A stretch of DNA of 64,000 nt, from the NCBI GenBank assembly GCA_943736015.1, contig OX031063.1, forward strand, positions 38,022,672 through 38,086,671, written 5' to 3'. Within the stretch, counting starts at the first letter, position 1; each line of letters starts with the position of its first letter. The DNA is from Tridacna crocea (lineage: Eukaryota; Mollusca; Bivalvia; Cardiida; Cardiidae). The notes below the pieces were generated by a model. The model made no database searches. It was given only the letters and a program-made list of their open reading frames with translations, and was not told where the DNA came from. Of the stretch, positions 44,190-57,129 are shown piece after piece. The translations under genes were made by a program, and so were the position numbers.

Positions 44190-45895
44190 CTTTGGGACTA
44201 TTCCAGAATAAATGTTCAATTGTTTCTTGGTCAGTGGAACAAAAAGTGCAGCTCGCAGAATCAATATATTTTATTTTGTACAAAAATAGTTAGTACCAAG
44301 AATACGGTGATTTACACGAAATTGGAACCACTGTATGTATGTGTCCCTTGTTGCTAAAAATGGTAAAGAAAAAACCAGTTTCCTTTCATTTTTGTCAATA
44401 TCAATGTTTATTTTTTTTGTCCAAATTTTATGCAGGCAGGTTCATCTTTATTTCTAATTAGATATTGGTAGATACGTTTAGAACCCTGCGAATCCTTGAG
44501 AATGATCTGAAGGTGTGGTGGCAGATGTGGTTTTTGATGTAAAGTTATGTCTTGAGGTTTTATCAACAATTTTTTAAAATAATCATTAATAGCACATTTT
44601 ATCTGTATATAATGTAAATAATTTGCAGATATGTTGTATTTTGTGTTTATCTGATCAAGAGTTAGAAAACAACGATTACTATCAAGTATATCTCCAATGC
44701 AGTAAATATCGGCATTGAACAGTTTTTTGAAATAAAAACTTTTTGCAGACATGTGAATATTGTTATTGTGAAAAATAGGACATTCTGCAATATTATTACT
44801 CTCAATACTGATATTGTCGAATAGCTGACTTAGTGCTTTTAGCGTGTCTATCCAAAAAGGGTTGTTGATTTTTTCATTAAGGCTTTTTATATAATCTTTT
44901 TCACATAAACACAACTTTTCGATATCGATGAATTCCTTAATGATATTTGACTATCCACCACTATCTTTGAGTAAGCGCCTTATTCAAGTGATTTTAAGAG
45001 CTTTAATGTAAAATTCAATATTTAACATTTTTAGTCCACCTTCTACATAGTCTTTTGTGATTACTGATTTCTTTACTTTGTGGCATCCCTCCCAAATTAA
45101 TGAATAGAAAACATCGTTTAGTTTCGAGAATCGTTTTTCAAAAGGATTGGGTAGAGCAAAAAATAAATGGTTCATCTTAGAAATCGGTAGACTCTTCAAA
45201 ACTGTAATATTACCAATAGGTGTAAGGACTCGTCGATTCCATTTTTAACTATGTTTTCTATTTCATTAAATTTTGCCAAAAGAATTTATATCAATTATTC
45301 TATTCAGGTCTACATGAAAAATGATACCTAGCAATTCAAATTTATTTTGGCCCCATATCAATTTCCACTTTGTTTTGATAGTATCAGCATTGTATTTTTT
45401 CTTTCCAGTCCCAATAACTTTAGTCTTATCAAAATTCATGTTTAAACCGGATAATTTTGAAAATCTTGATAGAATATTTAATGTTTAGTTTAAGGATCTT
45501 TCACATCCGTCAAGAATAATACTTGTATCATCAGCAAATTGTGAAAGTTTAAATTCTGTTTGATTTATTCTTATTCCTATTATATATTTGTTATTTCTGA
45601 TGTTAAAAGATAAAATTTCGGCACATAAAATGAAAATGTAGCTGGATAAAGGGTCTCTTTGACGACATCCTCTTTCTGTTTTGAAAAAGTCAGATAGATA
45701 TCCACATTGAGATACTGTTGATTTTGCATCCTGATAGAAAACGTCAAACCATCTTATAAGTGATGGTCCAAATCGAAAGGTTTCAAGAGTTTTGTAGATA
45801 AAAGACCATGAAAGAGAGTCTAAGGCTTTTTCAAATATAAACTGTTTAGTTAATAGAGTGATCAACAAGGTATTTCTCGGATTGCATGATGCCAA
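44190..45895 (-). mobile_element. 5'-truncated LINE, L1/Tx1-like reverse transcriptase remnant
   Basis: Read on the minus strand. 45895-45485 carries FEKALDSLSWSFI, RGCRQRDPLSSYIFILCAEI and LSQFADDTSIILDG, the conserved RT blocks including the F/YADD-type catalytic motif. 45199-44984 has IWEGCHKVKKS and YVEGGLKMLNI, which in L1/Tx1 proteins follow the RT. 44914-44408 continues the C-terminal region, and near 44.22 kb a CTFCST...ETIEHLFW-like motif can be read. Several frame breaks separate the pieces and the endonuclease half is missing. The clade assignment rests on these motifs only. Confidence 0.7.
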
Positions 45896-45959
45896 TGTAC
45901 ATGAGTTCGCTATCCTTTAAAATTTCTTGATTTGTGTAAAGTTCCGATTTTATTTGGTC

Positions 45960-46155
45960 ATGAAAACAGCTTTTATAATTTTACATAATCTAATTAACTC
46001 TTGGGTGGAACTGTTGTTAGGAAATGAATAAAATTTAATCACATTATGATTAATTGTATACTTAGCCTGTATAAATGGTCGTCGTTCTTTAAAGAAATTA
46101 TTGCATTCAAACAAATAACGAAATTCATCACCAACATTTTCAAAACAAAAATCGC
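45960..46155 (-). mobile_element. LINE C-terminal fragment (3' part), unknown clade
   Basis: The minus strand reads ICDFCFENVGDEFRYLFECN, a C-x2-C ... DEF-x3-LFEC motif common at the C terminus of LINE polyproteins, then an open frame to a TAA. The matching upstream part lies at 47105-47640, split off by inserted repeats. Confidence 0.5.
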
Positions 46156-46159
46156 ATAT

Positions 46160-46620
46160 TATTTCTCTTTATTTCATGTTTTCCGGTGGGATATCGCGAA
46201 ATAGCAGTGAAAATATTTTTCGATCTTACACTGGTACCACCAGTGAAAATACCGATTTTCACGTTCTTGTTGCCTAGGTAAATTGCGCGTGCCTAACAAC
46301 CAGATGGGAAATATGACGTCATATACCTTACATTTCTCGCGCTTGACGTAACGTTGCTATGCGGGAGGGATACGCCACGGGGAATGAGGAAAAAGAATTG
46401 TACTGAATTTTGATAAAGCTCCTCCCAGAAAGGGTTAAAAGCATGAAATAAATAGAATATTTGTTTTTTCGGTGAAAGATCGAAATTTATTTCATCTCGT
46501 GAACACCATCGGTAATATTTTCACTCGTGGCTGCGCCACTCGTGAAAATATTACCGATGGTGTCCACTTGATGAAATAAATTTCGATCTTACACCGAAAA
46601 AAACAAAAATCCTCTATTAA
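46160..46620 (+). repeat. family E palindromic repeat, copy 3
   Basis: Same sequence as 1463-2005 in the same orientation, ending with a near-perfect palindrome centred near 46.53 kb (TCGTGGCTGCGCCACTCGTG). Inserted in a LINE remnant. Confidence 0.6.
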
Positions 46621-47105
46621 TTCGGTTCCCCGTGGGGTCCCGGGTTTTTTTTACTGCATAGAATAGGACCTCAGTCTTTCTCTATGGCATGTCGTAGAAG
46701 GCGACTGAAATTAGAGACAAACGGCTGCTTTCCTCGTAATTCGTAGGATTGCAGCAGACTGGGTAGTTCTTATTCCAAATCCTATATTTTTTTCTCGGTG
46801 TAAATAGGGTTTGGAATGGGAATCAATTGGTCTGTGGGACCCCGTGTGGTTTAATCGGGGGTATAAGAATAAACCACTGCAGTCCCGCGATCGTCACATC
46901 TGCCATTTCATCTGGCGGAACAAAAGTGACAGCATGCATGTCGTAAAAGGCGACAAAAGGGGCATCATTTTGTGTTTAGTCCATTCCTCATTTATCATGT
47001 TCGTCTTATGTTGTTGCATATCCATGTTATTTTCACCTCGCATTATTGTTTACTAAGTAAGTGCGCTCAATATGACCCAAGTTGTCGACGGGCCTTAAAA
47101 CGCTA
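46620..47105 (+). repeat. family J interspersed repeat, ~480 bp
   Basis: The same sequence recurs in inverted orientation at 58515-58985. It contains two copies of a GTCGTA(A/G)AAGGCGAC motif. No pol III boxes or tail were identified, so whether it is a SINE remains open. It is inserted in a LINE remnant. Confidence 0.6.
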
Positions 47106-47640
47106 TTCATTCTATTTTATTAATTCGGTATTTACCACTTCCCTGAGATAGAGAGTCTGTGGTTGTTTCAGGCAATATTACATGAATGCTCGGTGGATTT
47201 TGGCGAGGTAATTTTCAAAACCAAATTTATTTTTGAATAAATTTTATGTCACCAGACTCTGATTATTTTTTATATCACTAAACCATGAGTTCAGAAATAA
47301 ACCCTTTAGCCTTAGTTTGACATAATTTAACCAAGTAGGGTTTGGGGGAAAAAGATTATTCAATATCGAAACACAATTTATCAAGCTATCTTTTACATTT
47401 TCATACCAGTTAGATTTCTGTCAGCGCGTTGATATAATATCGTGCATGCTGTTACATAGTACTTAGACGTTCGACAATAGTGTATTCGGTGTGATTTGGG
47501 TGGTTTTGACCAAAATTATACCATTCTTGTTTCACTGTCGATCATTAATGGATATTTGAGGAAGTATTTTTTTAACTTCAGAATGCATTTCAAAAACATC
47601 AGGAAACATAAATTTAGACAACTGATCCAAATTCAAAGCA
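47105..47640 (-). mobile_element. LINE fragment upstream of the 45960-46155 piece
   Basis: On the minus strand a decayed frame contains PPNPTWLNYVKLRLKGLF, NLFKNKFGFENYL and nearby residues typical of the region before the C-terminal cysteine motif in LINEs. Stops interrupt it. Family E and J repeats (46160-47105) separate it from the 45960-46155 piece of the same strand. Confidence 0.4.
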
Positions 47641-47689
47641 TCTGCAGTTAACAACCATTGCTCATATGATGACATTTTGTCTCTAACTC

Positions 47690-47975
47690 TTTACAAGATG
47701 ACAAAATTTTAGACTTGCCCAATTGAAAAGCATTTGCAGATATAAAATCAAATTTGGCTCTACTGACTGGTTTGGTTTTTGAAAGGGTAGGAAAAAAATC
47801 TGGTTACACGCAATTGTTTTTCTTTTCAGCCGTTAATGTTTTAAATGCTGTCTTTCTCAAGGCTGTTAAAATTCATATTTGTAGGGTAACCGATTAACTG
47901 GATAGAAAACATTGTGGGAAAAGAAGATAAGGGAGTTACCAGTGATTTCTTGTTTTTCCACAATGGTTTTATAAC
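47690..47975. repeat. two degenerate family A MITEs
   Basis: TAACTCTTTACAAGATGAC, GCATTTGCAGATATAAAA and two diverged hairpin halves; then 47900-47975 with AACATTGTGGGAAAAGAAG. Confidence 0.35.
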
Positions 47976-48109
47976 CCTGATACAGTGTTAATTGCTAAAA
48001 ATCAGAATGGTCAGTCCTGGTCCGCTGACAAACAAGAACAAGTCAAAATATTGTTTATATGTATCAATAATTTATTGAGGATTCTGACAAAAAGTACGAA
48101 GAACTGCCT

Positions 48110-48305
48110 CCAAGAGCTCCAGATAGAGGGAGTGATTTTGATTTAAAACTTGGAAAAAAAAGTATTCTAAACTAAACCTTATGTTATGGGTACTAATTAG
48201 AATCGTCTCATCGAGATGATTCTAATTAGTGCACACAACATAGGATTTAGAATAGAAGTAATGGATTTAAATACCATAACTCCCTCTTATCTGGAGCTTT
48301 GACGA
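48110..48305. repeat. ~195-bp fold-back repeat
   Basis: AAGAGCTCCAGATAGAGGGA at the left faces its inverse near 48.29 kb. Inner arms AACCTTATGTTATGG and TACTAATTAGAATC also pair. Centre near 48.21 kb (CTCATCGAGATG). Confidence 0.55.
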
Positions 48306-48534
48306 CACTGTTACATTTCTGTTAGCAACAGAAACCACTGCAGATTCCAAATTTTTATGGTCACAACATTTTTCCACAATAACCATTTACAAATCTTGAA
48401 ACACTGAATACCATAGTCGTTAATGACACGACCCTGAGATTAATGAGCCTAATGAAAAGGACTTTTGGAAACATTGTCAACATACACATAAAACTCCTGG
48501 AAGAATTCTTACACACAGCATGTGCAATTTAGGA

Positions 48535-50991
48535 CAAGAGGACCATGATGGCCCTATATCGCTCACCTGAGTACTAAGTAATAAAGGTCTACAATGAATA
48601 TAAATACCAAATATCAAAGTTCAAGGCCAACTAATTCTGACAGGGTATGTAACTGTGCAAAAAGAATTTTCTTCTTTTCCGAAAATGCTTTCACAACCCG
48701 TCTTATTCAGGGTCATTGAAAGTCAGGATTGTATGGTAAGGGATTGAATTAACTTGGAAGGCTAGGCATTAATTTCATGGTCAAAATGATGGTCGAATGA
48801 CAGACTATTTTAAAACATCATTCGCTCATTGGTAAGACACAAATGAGATTTGTCTCAGTAACTTTTGATGAAATGTCAAAGGATGTTGGCTGAGATAGTA
48901 ATCAAGCAAGCGCAAACTGGGAACCCTAGACTAACAGCTCACAACATTACTGACTGATCTATCGGGGCTCAGCAAGTCCAGTATATGAAAGGTAACCCCT
49001 TTTTCTATGACACATCTTACAGAAGAAAATTGTATCAAAATACGATCCTAAGGAAACCATGTTTGAAGTTTTATAAATGCCAAGGACTTTAGACGATATC
49101 AGTTAAGGTGGATGGATGGGCAAACTGACTGTAATTGGTCCATAATAAAATTATACATTTAGTCTCCTTTTTTGATAACATGTCGTTTCATGAAACAAAA
49201 TCAAATAACTATTGTCTGTCGCTTAACAAGATGAAGTTTAAAGTTTACATTTTTTCCTGTAGTGAAAGAGATACTGTGATATTGTGAAAACTTACACCAA
49301 GCCCCCTTTTTCAATGACATGACATTTAATGAAAAAAGTAAAATATTGTTATTAGCAGACTATCATAAGGAACACAAATACGAATTTTCCATCTTCTTTC
49401 AGAACAGAGGAATTTCAAAGTTTTCCTTCTTTGTTCCCATGTTCAAACTTGTGACCACCAGGATGGGGCCAGTTTGAATGAACAAACTTGGTAGAGGTCC
49501 ACTAGAAGACGCTACATATGAAATATCAAAGCTCTACGACTTCCAGTTTCAGAGAATTTTTTTTTAAATTTTCCTTCTTGTTCCTAAATTTCGAACTTGT
49601 GACCCCCAGGGCGGGGCCAGTTTTGAGCCCCAGGGGCATCATATAAACAAATTTGGTAGAGGTCAACTAGCAGATGCTACATATCAAAATCAAAGCTCTA
49701 CTCCTTCTTGTTTCAGAGAAGAAGAATTTTAAATTTTCCCTTCTTTGTTCCTATGTTTCAAACTTGTGACCCCCGGGGCTAGGCCAGTTTTGACCCCAGG
49801 GGCATCATATAAATAATCTTGGTAGAGTTCCACTAGGAGATGCAACATACCAAATATCAAAGCTCTGCACCTTCTAGTTTCAGAGAAGAAGAATTTTAAA
49901 GTTTTCCTTCTTTGTTCCTATGTTTCAAACTTGTGACCCCCGGGGTGGGGCCAGTTTTGACCCCAGGGGCATCATATGAACAATCTTAGTAGAAGTCCAC
50001 TAGAAGATGCTACATACCAAATATCAAAGCTCTGCACTTTCTAGTCCCAGAGTGGAAGAATTTCAAAGTTTTCCTTCTTTGTTCATTTGTTTCAAACTTG
50101 TGACCCCGGGGCGGGGCCAGTTTTGACCCCAGGGGCATCATATGAACAATCTTGGTACAGGTTCACTAGGAGATGCTACATACCAAATATTAAAAGTCTG
50201 CACCTTCTAGTTCCAGAGAATAATGATTTCAAATTTCCTTCTTTGTTCCTATGTTTCAAACTTGTGACCCCCAAGTTGGGACCAGTTTTGACCCCAGGGG
50301 CAACATATGAACAGTCTTGGTAGAAGTCCAGCAGGACAATCTACATTACAAATATCAAAGCTCTTCACCCTCTAGTTTCAGAGAAGAAGAATTTTAAAGT
50401 TTTCCTCCTTTGTTCCTGTGTTTCAAACATGTGACCCCCCGGGGCAGGGCCAGCTTTGACTCCAGGGGCATCATATGAACAATCTTAGTAGAGGTTTACT
50501 AGGAGATGCTAAATACCAAATATCAAAAGTCTGCACCTTTTAGTTTCAGTGAAGAAGAATTTAAAAATTGTCCTTCTTTGTTCCTATGTTTCAAACTTTT
50601 AACCCCCGGGGCGGGGCCAGTTTTGACCCCAGGGGCATCATTTGAACAATCTTGGCAGAGGTCTACTAGGAGATGCTACATACCAAATATGAAAGCTTTA
50701 CGCCCTCTAGTTCAGAGAAGTAGATATTTAAAGATTTTGCTATTTTTTTCCTTTTGGTTGCCAGTGCACCCAGAGTTATGGGTGGAATTCAATTTCTTGA
50801 ACAACTTTGGTAGAGCTTCACCAAAGGAACATCCCTGCCAAGTTTCATCAAGATTGGCCCAGTGGTGTAGGAGGAGAAGATGTTTAAAAAAATTGTAGAC
50901 GGCGGACGACGCACGACAGACGACGCAGGACGGACATTGGGCTATCACAAAAGCTCAGCATGAGCACTTCGTGCTCAGGTGAGCTAAAAAT
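48535..50991 (+). repeat. 2.45-kb HINE-like element with ~165-bp internal tandem repeats
   Basis: Opens AAGAGGACCATGATGGCCCT, TCGCTCACCTGAG and closes with hairpin GAGCACTTCGTGCTC then AGGTGAGCTAAAA, so CTCACCTGAG / CTCAGGTGAG are subterminal inverted repeats. From 49.4 to 50.75 kb about eight units repeat CTTGTGACCCCCGGGGCGGG, TTTTGACCCCAGGGGCATCA and related words. A piece related to the 14-16 kb element sits at 48.98-49.34 kb. The structure fits non-autonomous Helentron (HINE) elements, but this is inferred. Confidence 0.5.
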
Positions 50992-51263
50992 GTTAAATGT
51001 TAGAAAAACCAGTAAAACACGAAAAGTGTTTAGAAATGGATGAAAAAATTAACAAATAAATTTCAAATGTTTTGGGAAAAATTGACAAGAAAACCTGTGT
51101 TTTAAACATTGTAGAAAACTGTGAAGTTGCAGGTAGAACCACTGAAGGTAAAACTTCATTTTGAATTATTTTTCGTGAAAGAAATTACATGTACGTACAT
51201 GTAATTACCGCGAGTGAATGTCATTAAAACTGATAACACTACCAGCACTTTTTAACCTCGTCA

Positions 51264-51900
51264 CTGCAAGACAGCAAAGTAAATGGCACGCAGAGCCATC
51301 TAGAATCCTGAAGTCATAGAATCCATGCACATACTGCACATAACGAAGCTTACGAAGAAAGCCGTGAGTCAGTACGAAGAAAATCTCTCCCTTCTTACCA
51401 GAAAACTTGGGAAGAAATTGAATTCTGTTCATACAGTGATCGAAATAGACTTAGGGCCGCTTCCTCTTCCTGATGTTATGGATATAGAAATACATTTTAC
51501 ATCATCCGTTGAGGAATGCCAGAAACACTGCACAGCCCTTCACAACTATCTTCAAAGAATCAAGACTGAAGAGTCTTTGAGAGAACTTAGTTCACTAGAA
51601 TTACTTCATGAGCGCCATGTCAAGCTACATTACATGTATTACTCTGATTAGAGACAATATAACATAGTGTAAGCACAAAATTTCTGTTCATTTACTTATG
51701 GGTACTTCAGCACAGTCTGTGAGGGCATCTTCAGATGGCGGTAACTCTCTCATAGCCCAGAGATATGCAGAAGCATAGTCTGTGCAAGTTAAGATACCGT
51801 TCATGAAAGAGGAAGCAGATCTTCAGAGACAGAAAGCAAACTTAAAAGAAATGGATATGAACTTTAAAGCAGAAACAGAGAGAAAAAATTCATAGATTGA
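51264..51900 (+). mobile_element. coding-like relic, possibly Gag-like retroelement fossil
   Basis: A helix-rich open stretch followed by a second Lys/Glu-rich coding-like stretch near 51.7-51.9 kb. The composition recalls Gag-like proteins of LTR retroelements, but no RT, protease or LTR is seen. Broken; family uncertain. A host exon remnant is possible. Confidence 0.2.
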
Positions 51901-51926
51901 GATGAATTTGTCTATTTTATCATGAA

Positions 51927-53260
51927 ACAAGAGGACCATGATGGTCCTATATCGCTCACCTGCGTACTAAGCAGTAAAGGTCTACAGTGAAGATAAATAT
52001 CAAATATTAAGATTCAAGGCCAAATGATAATGAAAACGAGCGGCAAATTGTCTCAAGATACTCCCATTCCACCAGCAGTTGTCAAGGACGTATGATGGTC
52101 ATTGCAACAAACATACATACCAAGTTTAAAGTCGTTCTGACTTGAGATGACAAAGTTATATTCCAGACAAGCACTAAATGCAGACTCATGTGAGCTTTTA
52201 TCAAGACAAACATTCTGACCAATTTTCAAGTCAGCTGAGCAAAACATGTGACCTCTAGAGTGCCCACAAGGAACATGCATTTCTTTAACACAGTGACATA
52301 GTATATAACCCAAGGTGACCCAATTTTGACCTCACTGAACATGTTGTGTTCGGGAGGGCTAACAAACTTAGAACAGATTCACTACATACTAAACATAAAA
52401 GCTTTCCGAAGAACTTTAAAGTTTTCCTTCTTTGTTCATATTATTAGAACTTGTGACCCCCTGGGCGGGGCCAGTTTTGACCCAAGGGCATCATATGAAC
52501 AAACTTGGTGAGGTCCATTAGAAGATGCTTCATACAAAATATCAAAGCTCTAATCCCTCCAGTTTTCCTTCTTTGTTCCTATGTTTCGAACTTGAGACCC
52601 ACAGGAAGGAGCCAGTTTTGAACCCAGAGGGATTATATGAACAAACTTGGTAAAGGTCTACTAGGAGATGCTACATTCGAAATATAAAAGCCCTTCACCT
52701 TCTAGTTTAAGAGATGAAGAATTCTATATTTTCTATTCTATGTTACCATGTTCAAACTTGTAACCCCTGGGGGAAACCAGTTTTGATCCCAGGTCATCGT
52801 ATGAACAAACTTGGGAGATGTCACATACAAGATACCAAAGCTCTATGCCTTCCCGATTCAGAGACGAAGAATTTTAAAGTTTTCCTTCTTTGTTCCTATG
52901 TTTTGAACTTGTGAGCCCCGGAGCAAGGCCAGTTTTGACCCCAGGGACATCATATGAACAAAGTTGGTAGAGGTCCACTATGAGATGCTACATACCAAAT
53001 ATCAAAGCTCTACGCCTTCTAATTTCAGAGAAGAAGATTTTCGAAGATTTTGCTTTTTTTTCCCTTTTGGTTGAAATGGCAACCAGAGTAATGGGTGGAA
53101 TTCAATCTCTTGAACAGCTTTGTAGAGCTTCACCCAAGGAACATCCCTGCCAAGTTTCATCAAGATTGACCATGTGGTTTAGGAGGAGATGTTTAAAGAA
53201 ATCGTGGACGACGCACGACGGACTACACACGACGGACTTTGGGCGGGGAAACATCAAAAT
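51927..53260 (+). repeat. HINE-like repeat, same family as 48.5-51.0 kb
   Basis: Opens AAGAGGACCATGATGGTCCT, TCGCTCACCTG. It carries the same ~165-bp units from about 52.38 to 53.03 kb and ends with the ATCAAGATTGACC...GACGACGCACGACGG tail at about 53.24 kb, without the final hairpin. Confidence 0.5.
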
Positions 53261-53635
53261 ATAGAAAATATGTATTGTGGCAATTGTTTTATTGAAGTTG
53301 CAGGATCAGTTTGACTTTATCTGTAATGATTTGCTAATTTGTGTTTGTGCCTTTGTTTCTCATTGTTTGGCTGTGCTGATAAGCCACTGATAAACAGGGC
53401 AATGCTGGGTCAAGTGCTCATTAGAGGAAAAAATCATCAGTAAATGTTAATATTATAAAGAGAAAGGAGTGATTTTACTGAGAAAAAAAAAAACGGACTT
53501 AAAAATGGATTGAAGAAAAATGTATGAAACATTCAGTTATTTATTTATAAATTGTTTTTCATTACTCTTCTGTAATTTTCATCAACGGATATAAACAGAT
53601 GATGCACTTTTCTGTAAAAAAAAAAAAAAAAAAAA

Positions 53636-54903
53636 CCAAGAGGGCCAAGATGGCCCTGGATCGCTCACCTGAATTTTTGAGGGGACTATAGCCTATATAT
53701 ATTTTTTTTTTTTGAGGTATTGAAACATTGGAAACAAAATTATTATTTTGCCAAGCAATTTTCAAAAGGTCACCTGTAAAAGTCATTTCAAAAACTGACC
53801 ATCAGTTTCAGAAAAGAATTTTTAAGAATTTCTTCATGTCTGTATAGTGCAAGTAGCCCCCATTCACCAGAGCCATGTTTCTTGATGGATCACAATTTAG
53901 CGAACAATTTTTGAAAAGGGTCATTCAAGTAACATCCCTGTGAAATTATTTTAAAATGTGGCCAGCGGTTTCAGAGAAGAAGAATCTTCAATAATTTCTT
54001 CATGTCTATATAGTGCGAGTAGCCCCCAATCACCAGAGCCATGTTTCTTGACAGATCAAAATTTCGCGAACAGTTTTTGAAAAGGGTCACCCAAGGAACA
54101 TTGCTGTGAAATTATTCTAAAATCTGACCAGCGGTTTCAGAGAACAAGAATTTTCAAAAATGTCTTCATTTCCATATAGTGCAAGTAGCCCCCATTCACC
54201 AGAGCCATGTTTCTTAACGGATCAAAATTTCACGAACAATTTTGGAAAAGGGTCACCCAAGGAATATCTCTGAAATTATTCTAAAATCTGACCAGCCGTT
54301 TCAGAGAAGAAGAATTTTCAAGAATTTCTTCATTTCTGTATAGTGCAAGTAGACCCCATTCACCAGAGCTATGTGTCTTGACATATCAAATTTTCGCGAA
54401 CAATTTTTGAAAAGGGTCACCCAAAGAACATCCCTGAGAAATTATTTCAAATTCTGACCAGCGGTTTCAGAGAAGAAGAATTTTTAAGAATTTCTTCATT
54501 TCTGTATAGTGCGAGTAGCCCCCGTTCACCAGAGCCATGTTTCTCGACGGATCAAAATTTCGCGAACAATTTTTGAAAAGGGTCACCCAAGGAACAACCC
54601 TGTCAAATCATTTTAAAATCTGGCCAACGGTTTCAGAGAAGAAAATTTTCAAAGAATTTCTTTGAAAATTCCATTTGGTTGCCATGGCAACCAGAGTTTT
54701 TGACGAAATCAAATTCTGTGAACAATTTTTAAAGAGGACCTCGCAAGGAACAATCCAGCCAAGTTTGGTCCAAACTGGCCCAGGGCTTTAGGAGGAGTTG
54801 ATGTTTAAAGAATTGTTGACGACGCACGACGGACGACGAACGACGGACTCCGGGTGATCCTAAAAGTTCTCCTTGAGCACGTTGTGCTCAGGTGAGCTAA
54901 AAA
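53636..54903 (+). repeat. HINE-like repeat, second subfamily
   Basis: Follows a poly-A run. Opens CAAGAGGGCCAAGATGGCCC (a 5' hairpin) and ATCGCTCACCTGA. It holds five ~170-bp units (words AGCCCCCATTCACCAGAGCC, GCGAACAATTTTTGAAAAGG) and closes with hairpin TGAGCACGTTGTGCTCA then GGTGAGCTAA. It has both ends. Confidence 0.55.
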
Positions 54904-54964
54904 CAATTATTATTATTCTATTTTAACTTTATACAGAATATATACAGTAAACAAAGTTGTATCT

Positions 54965-56770
54965 ATGCTGGAAGATGAGGAAGGATTTATGAGAGCTGAT
55001 ATTCATATCCAGCCGCCTCCAGTGAGCGATTTGATGGATGAAGACGCTGGTGATGAAGACGAGCAGGTGACATACAATAACCTCAGTGGACGGCAACTTG
55101 ACTAGCCTGCTACGGCAACTTGACCAGCCTGCCTCGGCAACCATCATACATCCAGAAGGCAGTCCTGAATGTACATGTAATTGCTATAGATGAGACCCAG
55201 TCTGATTTGGTAAGATTTTACCCATTATTTCTCATATTATTTATTTTTATATGTATCCATAGTTAGAATTAGTCTACTTATAGTTTATTTTCAGAATTTA
55301 TGATAATATAAAATTTATTGTAGCAATTCTTTTTACTTTTCTCCTTTTTACAGTTTATCTAATGGTTACTTTTATATTAAATGTACATGTATATTACAGA
55401 ACGATGATGACAGCAGGTCTGACACAGATGAGTATGAAGCGCAAGCAGATATTACAGTTCCAGGACCAAGCTCAAGACAGGAACAGCAAAGTCAAAGAAG
55501 ACCCAATCCTATTCTAGGTAGGAGAAAGCCCCAACCAACAACACGCAACTGGAAAGCAGGAGGTATTCCGCAAGACAGGTTTGAAAAATTTGTATGGGGA
55601 GAGCAAAATATTGATACCTCGAGATATCCCCAAACTCTAACTGGTTTATTCAATCTTTTCTTCGACGACGATGTAATTGAAATGATCGTTCAACTGAGTA
55701 TTGGATATGCTAGTTTCAAAGGAAATCACTCAATTAGAACGAGCAAAGATGAGATCCGTGTCTTTGTAGCAATCCTGTTGATTTCTGGTTAAAATATCGT
55801 TCCTAGGAGGAGACTTTTCTGGAGCAAGGACAGCGATTTGCGAAATGGAACCATTGCTGAAGCTATGACTCGTGATCGATTTGACACCATAATGTTCATA
55901 ATATTCATATTTCGGACAGCACTGCCTTAGATGCTGATGATAAATTTACCAATAAATAGACCACTACTTGGCATGTTGAATGAACGATTCCTCCTGTATT
56001 TTTTGAAAGAAAAGAACCTCTTCGTGGATGAGAGCATGGTCCCATATTATGGCCGACTTGGAGCTAAACAGTTCATCCGTGGTAAACCAATCAGATTTGG
56101 GTATAAAATGTGTGCCTTGACCACAGCTCTTGGCTATGTTCTCCAGTTTAAGCCTTACCAGGGTGCACGAGGACGCCAAGCAAGTGATGTGTACAGCTTA
56201 GGTATGGGAGGTGCAGTTGTGATGGACTTGCTGCAGGAGCTAACAAAGGATAATGCATATGACCTAAATTTTGACAACTTGTTTGCATTACTAAGTCTGG
56301 TGGACGAGCTCACAAAACCGAACAACAGCTGTACGGGTACGATAAGATCAAACAGAATAGGAGACTGCCCTATAAGATCTGTTCAAGAGATGTCCAAAAC
56401 TAAAAGAGGAACATATGTCAGTTCTTTGATACATGAAATGGGCTAGTGGTTGTTCACTGGAATGACAACAGCATTGTAAACGTTGTTTCAAATATACATG
56501 ATACTGAACAAGTCCAGTCAGCCATAAGATGCACTAGAATAAAAAGGGCACGGATTCGAATACAACCTTTTGCCGTGCACCATTATAACCAAACAATGGG
56601 AGGAGTGGATCGGATGGACCAGAATATTGCAAAATATGAAATATCGGTATGGTCCAAAAAGTGGTAGTGGCCTGTATTTGCCTACTGTGTTGATATGGCT
56701 GTTCAGCAAACTTGGCATATATACAGAGCCACAGAAGCAAGCAAGTCCAGCTGATGGATACCAAGAACCT
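54965..56770 (+). pseudogene. decayed piggyBac-like transposase
   Basis: Begins with the acidic piggyBac/PGBD-type head (DLMDEDAGDEDEQ, NNLSGRQL). Next comes RFEKFVWGEQN, then IVQLSIGYASFKGNHSIRTS and IRVFVAILLISG (55430-55790). A separate frame holds LFVDESMVPYYGRLGAKQFI, IRFGYKMCALTTALGYVLQF and SDVYSLGMGGAVVMDL (55931-56446). Then come TKRGTYVSSL, VVHWNDNSIVNVVSN and YNQTMGGVDRMDQNIAKY. The DES and GVDRMDQ blocks are signatures of the DDE_Tnp_1_7 catalytic domain. An in-frame TAA near 55790 and at least three frame changes show it is dead. The C-terminal cysteine region is not recognisable, and no clear TTAA-flanked termini were found around it. Confidence 0.7.
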
Positions 56771-57129
56771 TTTCTTTGAAACCGGTGAATTCTCAAGTTG
56801 CCCTCATTCATTGGCACCCTTCATCCTGCCTAGTGGTTCGACTTTCTTAATCACAGAAAGGAGAAATATTTTCAGACAAGAGCCGTCAGAGACGGGTAAT
56901 GCTCCCCAAACAAGTGCTTGTCATAAAATGCATGAAATTGGATAAAATAATCCAAAGGCAAATGTTACGATGATAGTAATTGACGATATATCTACCAGTA
57001 GAAAAATGCGCAAACATAAACTGAAATAGAGCTTGACAAACGAATGGACAGACTGACAGCAATATTCTTTTGGGGAGGATAGTAACTGAAATGTGAAATT
57101 TTGACCAGCAGGATAATAGAGAAAAACTT

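Noticed and set aside
50087-50898. Open frames with repeated TCDPGAGPVLTPGASYEQSW-like words
   Set aside because: Translation of the ~165-bp tandem repeat units. The repeat pattern follows the DNA unit and no protein family fits.
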